A DNA stretch of 64,000 bases, from assembly GCA_016839705.1 (NCBI GenBank), contig JAEOTR010000062.1:38365-102364 (forward strand). The letters are read 5' to 3'. Of the stretch, positions 58,195 to 64,000 are shown piece after piece (the first letter of the stretch is position 1; each line of letters starts with the position of its first letter). Below the pieces are notes generated by a model. It searched no databases and was not told the DNA's origin. It was given only the letters and a program-made list of their open reading frames with translations. Origin of the DNA: Promethearchaeota archaeon (GTDB lineage: Archaea; Asgardarchaeota; Lokiarchaeia; Sigyniarchaeales; SOKP01). A program made the translations under genes and the position numbers.

Positions 58195-58368
58195 ATGGAA
58201 AAAAAGAATCTAAATAAATCTAAAAAGAAAGATGGATTAAACAACGACCAAGACTCTTATAATGACAATGGTGACGATTACGATAATGAAGAATATAATG
58301 ATGGAAATTGGTATGATGAAGAGGAAGATGATGTCGAAGATGATGATAGATATCATTCCCACGATTAG
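58195..58368 (+). CDS. 57-aa acidic Trp/Tyr-containing micro-protein
   Basis: Manual translation: MEKKNLNKSKKKDGLNNDQDSYNDNGDDYDNEEYNDGNWYDEEEDDVEDDDRYHSHD*. Below ORF-track cutoff. Confidence 0.55.
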   Translation: MEKKNLNKSKKKDGLNNDQDSYNDNGDDYDNEEYNDGNWYDEEEDDVEDDDRYHSHD

Positions 58369-58426
58369 TTTTTGTTAAAATATCATCAATTTACTACATT
58401 GAACGAAACTTTGTAAAAAAATATCT

Positions 58427-58726
58427 TCAGTCTTTTAATTTTGCAGCTTCAATTAACCTAAACAAATCCCTTGCGAGTTTTTTTATAATCGGAACATGGC
58501 CTTCCATTAGAATTTGATGCTCCATTATGATTGTTGGCGGGATTAATTCACCATACTCTTTTTTGGTATCACTCGAATACACATCTTCGTAGCTCACTTC
58601 GATTTTTTTTTCAAATTCTGGTATCGATGCAAACATGCGCTCAATAATGTTCACAGTTTTGCAACATTTCGCACAATAGTTTTCTTCTTCACTTTTTAAT
58701 AAAACATGCATTACTAGCTTTGACAT
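58427..58726 (-). CDS. Thioredoxin-like small protein
   Basis: VMHVLLKSEEENYCAKCCKTVNIIERMFASIP...GELIPPTIIMEHQILMEGHVPIIKKLARDLFRLI; CxxCC active-site-like motif and cis-Pro-like PPT. Confidence 0.6.
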   Translation of the reverse strand: MSKLVMHVLLKSEEENYCAKCCKTVNIIERMFASIPEFEKKIEVSYEDVYSSDTKKEYGELIPPTIIMEHQILMEGHVPIIKKLARDLFRLIEAAKLKD

Positions 58727-59061
58727 TATATATAACTAAGTCTCAATTATTTCCTTTTCACTTATGTTATTAAAGATTTTATCTAATAAATGATTTCTGT
58801 AAGAAAAGATCTATACAAATATATTTCAAGTTGAATGTTCAATTCTTATGAAAGAAGTCTTATTTATACCTGAATATTCAATTTTAAACTATTATCTTTC
58901 AAATAATCAAATAAGTTAAAACCTAAGTGACTTTTTGGGCATTTTGATAAAATTGACGAAGTCCTTTGAATTATTAATAATAAATTTAATAATTATAATG
59001 GTATAAAAATTCTAAGAACTTTTTTTTATAGAAAGGAATTCATTTGGATTAAGAAAAAACT

Positions 59062-60576
59062 ATGATAGAAGAAATCGAAAAAATCCCTAATTCTTCCATA
59101 ATGAGAGAAGATTTAGATTTTAAATATTATGTGGCTGGAGCATGGAAAAAATCATCTTCGGGGAACACAATAAATATTAAAAATCCCTATGACAATGAGC
59201 TAGTAGGCTCTGTGCAAGCATGTTCCATTGAAGAAGCTAATCAGGCTATAATTGTTGCAAAAGAAAATCAAGAATGTTGGGAAGAAAAAACTCAGAGAGA
59301 ACGATCAGATATATTAAGAGCAGCTGCTCACTTGATGAGGGAATGGGCTAATCCCTTAGGGTATATTATGATGAAGGAAATTGGGAAGCCCCTAAAAAGT
59401 GCAGTGTCAGAAATAACTCGAACAGCCGAGTTATTTGAAGCCACAGCCGAAGCAGGATTGCAACAAGAAGGAGCAGCAATTTACGGAGATGCGTTTAAAG
59501 GTTTTAGTAAAGACAAGATGTCAATGACTTATAGAGTTCCTTTAGGAGTGATCCTATGCATTGGTCCCTTTAATTATCCGTTTAATCTTACGGGATCTAA
59601 AATAGCTCCTGCATTAATGGCAGGAAATACTGTTGTGGTCAAACCTCCTTCCCAAGGAGCAATTAGTCCCTTATTCTTTGGATTAATTTTAGAAAAAGCG
59701 GGAGTTCCTCCAGGAGTTTTTAATATAATCACAGGGAAGGGTTCTGAAATCGGAGACTATTTAGTACAACACCCCATGATCAACATGGTAAGTTTTACCG
59801 GTTCTTCGGAAACAGGCAAGCATCTTGCAAGCATTGTAGGAATGAAACCATTATTGCTAGAATTAGGTGGAAAGGATGCTGCTATCGTTTTAAATGATGC
59901 AGATTTAGAAAGAACAGTAGGTGCAATTGTCTCGGGAGCTTTTTCATATAGCGGACAAAGATGTACAGCTGTAAAAAGAGTTCTTCCAATGCCCAGAATT
60001 GCTGATAAATTAATAGAATTAGTAAAAACGAAAACGATGAATTTATCGATTGGAAATCCCGAAAAAAATGCCACTATCGGGCCTCTCATTAATTCAAAAC
60101 AATGTGATTATGTTCAAGGATTAATCGACGATGCCTTGGAAAAAGGTTGTACCTTACTATGTGGAAATAAAAGGGAAGGCAATATCATGTGGCCAACATT
60201 GTTGGATAACGTTACAACTGAAATGAGAATCGCGTGGGAAGAACCTTTTGGTCCTGTACTACCTTTTATAAGAGTTCACAGTGCCGAAGAAGCCATAGAA
60301 ATTTCGAACAACTCGGAATATGGACTTCAAGGTATGATTTTTACTGAAAACATCGATTTAGCTTTTAACATCGCACAAGAGTTAGACGTAGGAACCGTTC
60401 AAATAAACGGAAAAAGCGAAAGAGGTCCAGATCACTTCCCATTTTTGGGAACCAAATCTTCAGGCTTAGGAACACAAGGCATAAAATACTCAATTGAAGC
60501 AATGAGTAGGCCGAAAGTCACTGTAATGAATTTATCTGAAAAAGGAAGACTAGTAAAATTATGCAAATATGATTGA
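59062..60576 (+). CDS. Aldehyde dehydrogenase family, GapN-like
   Basis: FTGSSETGKHLA; LELGGKDAAIVL; GAFSYSGQRCTAVKRVLP; NGKSERGPDHFPFLGTKSSGLGTQGIKYSIEAMSR. Confidence 0.85.
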   Translation: MIEEIEKIPNSSIMREDLDFKYYVAGAWKKSSSGNTINIKNPYDNELVGSVQACSIEEANQAIIVAKENQECWEEKTQRERSDILRAAAHLMREWANPLGYIMMKEIGKPLKSAVSEITRTAELFEATAEAGLQQEGAAIYGDAFKGFSKDKMSMTYRVPLGVILCIGPFNYPFNLTGSKIAPALMAGNTVVVKPPSQGAISPLFFGLILEKAGVPPGVFNIITGKGSEIGDYLVQHPMINMVSFTGSSETGKHLASIVGMKPLLLELGGKDAAIVLNDADLERTVGAIVSGAFSYSGQRCTAVKRVLPMPRIADKLIELVKTKTMNLSIGNPEKNATIGPLINSKQCDYVQGLIDDALEKGCTLLCGNKREGNIMWPTLLDNVTTEMRIAWEEPFGPVLPFIRVHSAEEAIEISNNSEYGLQGMIFTENIDLAFNIAQELDVGTVQINGKSERGPDHFPFLGTKSSGLGTQGIKYSIEAMSRPKVTVMNLSEKGRLVKLCKYD

Positions 60577-60726
60577 GGAATTTTTCTCTCAACGGTACTA
60601 TATTTTTTAACAAAATGGATACCCTATTATTTTGACTGAAAATTTAGTTTAAATATTATTTCATGATTTTAATTACATAATTAATTTTAGAAGAAAAGCG
60701 AATAATTTTTAAAAAAAGTGAAAAAG

Positions 60727-61398
60727 CTACTTCTTAAGAACTAATTTCATCCAACCATTTGTTAGTATCATATGAAAATTATTTTTGAATTTCGTATGTT
60801 CAAGAAGCTTCTTAACTTTAGTATTATATATTTCCCAATCAAAACCGTGGAATTTTTGGATACGTGTTAAAATTTGGTATTTAAAAAAGCCATACCTTCT
60901 TTTTAACTTGAGGACTTCCTCGTCGGGGGGATTAGAGCATCCATCATAAATCCATGCCTTTGTATTACTCTTCAAAACACGATAACATTCATCGAAAACC
61001 TTAATTGGTTGCTTCCAATGATGAAATGAACCTGTACTAACAATAAAGTCGATTGAATTATCTTTAAATGGAAGCCGAATAGCATTGGCTAATTTGAAAT
61101 TAACATTTTCAAACTCTTTTCCATTACCAGAAGAAATTTCAACCATTTTTTTGCTTAAATCAATCCCATATATTAGGAGTTTTGGGGCTCTTTTTGCTAT
61201 TTCTATTGATAAGAAGCCCGTACCTGAACCCACATCAATCAACACGCCTTCATCTATTGTCTGAACAATGTTCTGAGCAATTTCCATTTCTGATTTACTT
61301 AAAATCCTTTTCACAAAAGCGTTGTAAAAAATAGAACCTAGAGTTGGAATAGACTCTAATCTCACTTGCATATCTTTAATAAATTTCGCAATAACCAT
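60727..61398 (-). CDS. Class I SAM-dependent methyltransferase
   Basis: GVLIDVGSGTGFLSIEIAKRAPKLLIYGIDLSKKMVEIS; IDFIVSTGSFHHWKQPIKVFDECYRVLKSN. Confidence 0.88.
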   Translation of the reverse strand: MVIAKFIKDMQVRLESIPTLGSIFYNAFVKRILSKSEMEIAQNIVQTIDEGVLIDVGSGTGFLSIEIAKRAPKLLIYGIDLSKKMVEISSGNGKEFENVNFKLANAIRLPFKDNSIDFIVSTGSFHHWKQPIKVFDECYRVLKSNTKAWIYDGCSNPPDEEVLKLKRRYGFFKYQILTRIQKFHGFDWEIYNTKVKKLLEHTKFKNNFHMILTNGWMKLVLKK

Positions 61399-61572
61399 AT
61401 TATTTTAACTTTCTTAATAAAAACTTACCCTACCTTTAGGAATTTATGTTACGTATTGAGATAAACTAGTTTATTATAAAAATTTGATTCTAAAATAATT
61501 AAAACTATTCCGAGGGGTAAGATTTAAAAGAAATTTTATATTATATACAACTAAGTATAATCTTATACTTAC

Positions 61573-61589
61573 GGTTCTAAGGCGGAACC
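61573..61589. promoter_or_regulatory. Small hairpin GGTTC-taaggcg-GAACC upstream of the gene at 61639
   Basis: Perfect 5-bp arms, 7-nt loop, about 50 bp upstream of the start. Confidence 0.35.
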
Positions 61590-61638
61590 AAATTTATATA
61601 ACATTTTCAACGTCGTTAATTGCCTTAAAAATAAATAA

Positions 61639-62046
61639 GTGTCAAAAATGGCTAAACCAACTAAAGAAGATGCATCATTGGTACTCCAAATTTTTGCTAC
61701 AGCTATCGCAGATAAGGATTACCAGAAAGCAACGAACTGGTTTGCTTTCGAAGTGAATGAAACAAATTACGAGGATTACACAAAAAAGTATCCTATGGGA
61801 AGTGAAGGCTATAAGAATTTCATGAAGTTTGGTAATTATGGCGAACTTGTAGGTACACTTGTTAACCGTGAACTTATTAGTGAAGACCTTATATTTGAAA
61901 TGTGGGGCGATATGATGTGGGAAAAAGCTAAACCTATTGTGTATGGGTTGCGAAAAGACCTTGCAATGCCCCGATTCTTAGAAAATTATGAAGTCTGTGC
62001 CTTGAAATATCCAAAATGGGCCGAGAATAACCCTCCAAAAGTCTAA
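61639..62046 (+). CDS. Conserved-looking hypothetical protein (GTG start; ATG at 61648)
   Basis: 135-aa ORF with globular composition. Confidence 0.6.
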   Translation: MSKMAKPTKEDASLVLQIFATAIADKDYQKATNWFAFEVNETNYEDYTKKYPMGSEGYKNFMKFGNYGELVGTLVNRELISEDLIFEMWGDMMWEKAKPIVYGLRKDLAMPRFLENYEVCALKYPKWAENNPPKV

Positions 62047-62073
62047 AAAACCTAATTCTTTTTTTTTAAATTT

Positions 62074-63714
62074 TTACTCATATATCTTTCTACGTTTTAT
62101 AACTATAACTAGGATGACAACTATTCCTGCTGAGAGAGGTAAGATCACAATCATTGCAACAGTCAATGGATTTCCTCCATCAGTCAATTGTGTTCCTTCT
62201 AGTGCTGTCACAAATACGTTCATTTCGGTCTGATTCATTGTGGCTTGCAGACCCGCTTCGATCAAAACATCCTTTGATCTCCTTAAATAGGTATGAAACG
62301 ACTCTTGCATTCCCGTGCCACTTTTCGGCACATAATCGGGATCTAACGAAGAATAGGTGTCATAGTCCAGCATAGCAGTTGCCATGAGGACGTTCTTAGA
62401 TGCCCAATAGTCTAATGCCACAGGATCTTGGCTGGCACCGATGATGTCCGTAAAACTTGTGTAGACATAATTGCCCCAAGGCCCACGCTTCATAGAACTC
62501 TCCAAAGGATTGGCGTTGATCCAAATCATGTCAAGAATATTCAATATTGGGGCCCGTGTCTCTACCATTAGAGTTGCCATCCCGCCTTGTGCAATTGAAA
62601 AGTGCTCGTGTGGAGTAGAAGGGTGTACTGACGGCTCAACAGACCCCTGCGGTACTCCCATATAATGCTTGATACAACCAGTCACGCCATAAAACAAATG
62701 AGACTTAAGGACTGGAATATTGATGACCTTTAATCGATCCGAATCGAAACCAGTAGTATTGTCCCATACTCCCTCTTTGAAACTGATATATGTACCATAT
62801 TCAGTCGTGAACTTGGGATAAGACACATAAATCTCTGTAGCTGAGTTCCAAGTTGAGTTTCGAACATAACCATCTGTGAAATCACCGTCATCAAAATCAT
62901 CGACAGTTTTGCTCCGTATCGAGTCCCATAGAAATGTTGATACGTCATAATTGTCAAACGAATTAGCCACATCGGCATTTGACTGAGTGTGGTAAAACGA
63001 GTTTGCTTGAGCATAGTTCATGCTTCCCCTTCCTTGTCCGTTATCAGCGATAATTATCTCCCCAGTGAAACCATCACGATGACCTACTATCACATTAATC
63101 AGGCTTTTTACTAGGTCAGTATTTGTCCCACCATTATAAGGCCATTGGCCATTCACTTTTAGAATCACCACATCATTATGCCCTATTAATCCAGAACTTA
63201 TATTCGCATTCTTGTAGAAGTACAGATCTTGAGCTTCCATAAGTTCGATGAGGGATGAGACGGCTTGATCCATATTTCCTTCTTCCCCTGTAGCATTCTG
63301 AACAAAGAACAGATCTGATGGATCAGACGCGAGTGCAGTTTGTGGTGATAAAGTGAGAGGAACCCGAATTCTATTTTCGGAAAATGTATCAAGGCTGAGA
63401 TTAAATGGATCTCTCACAATAATGAAGGAACTGACTAACAATGTAGACAAGATAAGCATGGGTTTTACAAACTTCGTCGATGTTCGCAATGAGATGATGG
63501 TGGTTGGGATTGGAGCCAATAGAGCATAACGGAATATTTTTATGTTCGCGACTGCAACCTGTTGACAGGGGTATACAATTCTTGTGGGTTTCTTACCTGT
63601 TCTGAGCATTAACCAAATAGCACTCAACACCGCTATAAAGCCAAGTTTCCACAGACCTCTGCTCTGCGTTTTATGTTTCTTCAATGAATGGGGACAATCT
63701 TTATTAGCAGGCAT
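62074..63714 (-). CDS. DUF362-domain protein with N-terminal membrane segments and C-terminal TM
   Basis: NDVVILKVNGQWPYNGGTNTDLVKSLINVIVGHRDGFTGEIIIADNGQGRGSMNYAQAN; INIPVLKSHLFYGVTGCIKHYMG; C-term TM. Confidence 0.75.
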   Translation of the reverse strand: MPANKDCPHSLKKHKTQSRGLWKLGFIAVLSAIWLMLRTGKKPTRIVYPCQQVAVANIKIFRYALLAPIPTTIISLRTSTKFVKPMLILSTLLVSSFIIVRDPFNLSLDTFSENRIRVPLTLSPQTALASDPSDLFFVQNATGEEGNMDQAVSSLIELMEAQDLYFYKNANISSGLIGHNDVVILKVNGQWPYNGGTNTDLVKSLINVIVGHRDGFTGEIIIADNGQGRGSMNYAQANSFYHTQSNADVANSFDNYDVSTFLWDSIRSKTVDDFDDGDFTDGYVRNSTWNSATEIYVSYPKFTTEYGTYISFKEGVWDNTTGFDSDRLKVINIPVLKSHLFYGVTGCIKHYMGVPQGSVEPSVHPSTPHEHFSIAQGGMATLMVETRAPILNILDMIWINANPLESSMKRGPWGNYVYTSFTDIIGASQDPVALDYWASKNVLMATAMLDYDTYSSLDPDYVPKSGTGMQESFHTYLRRSKDVLIEAGLQATMNQTEMNVFVTALEGTQLTDGGNPLTVAMIVILPLSAGIVVILVIVIKRRKIYE

Positions 63715-63894
63715 ATCTTTAAGTCTCTATTCTTGCTAAAATCGGTACAGATATTAATATTTTCTTTTTTTCTCGCAAATTAAATGTGGCAATTTATGTA
63801 TATGTATTTATTATATTTTTTTTCTTATTCTCTTTATTATAAAACTTGAGTGCCAAATCTCACCATGGTACGTGCCACACAAACCCTTATTCTA

Positions 63895-63999
63895 TTAGCC
63901 GAGCGATGCACAGATAAATAGAGCCGCGCATGATGCCAGTAACCAACCGGTACTAGCCTTTTCAAGCGTTTTTCTCCCGAATTTGGCATATATGAACCA
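63895..63999 (-). CDS. C-terminal fragment entering from right edge; possibly phosphatidate cytidylyltransferase/dolichol-kinase-like
   Basis: Manual translation: WFIYAKFGRKTLEKASTGWLLASCAALFICASLG*; 'GrKTlE(k/g)s.aG' resembles the CTP-transferase motif. Confidence 0.35.
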   Translation of the reverse strand, partial: WFIYAKFGRKTLEKASTGWLLASCAALFICASLG

Positions 64000-64000
64000 A

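Noticed and set aside
61573-61589. tRNA T-arm-like stem-loop GGTTC-7nt-GAACC
   Set aside because: Loop TAAGGCG is not a T-loop and no acceptor, D or anticodon arms could be built around it.

Overview
AT-rich 64 kb chromosomal window, most likely from an Asgard (Lokiarchaeia-like) archaeon. The lineage call is inference. It rests on three Rab/Ras-like small GTPases, Roadblock/LC7 and longin-like proteins, a KKKAAP histone-tail-like micro-ORF and archaeal-type regulators. I saw no rRNA, convincing tRNA, CRISPR array or intact mobile element. About 65 protein genes are supported, including several absent from the ORF track: an edge-truncated membrane/sensor protein at 1-892, four micro-ORFs of 34-57 aa, and a 3' edge fragment. 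The most notable loci are: (1) a NosD-like beta-helix fused through one TM segment to an ABC ATPase, divergent from an orphan ABC-2-like permease and bracketed by a 25-bp near-perfect direct repeat; (2) a same-strand run of heliorhodopsin, STAY-GREEN-like protein and methyltransferase, with TspO-like and Rieske oxygenase genes nearby; (3) a sphingosine-1-phosphate-lyase-like PLP enzyme next to an SDR; (4) a Roadblock / wHTH-Roadblock fusion / Rab-like GTPase cluster with phased TTGTATAT repeats; (5) a TetR/DUF998 pair with three matching TGAG-N6-CTCA palindromes; (6) a longin-like protein resembling the Npr2 N-terminus. All family calls come from reading the sequence; no database search was run.
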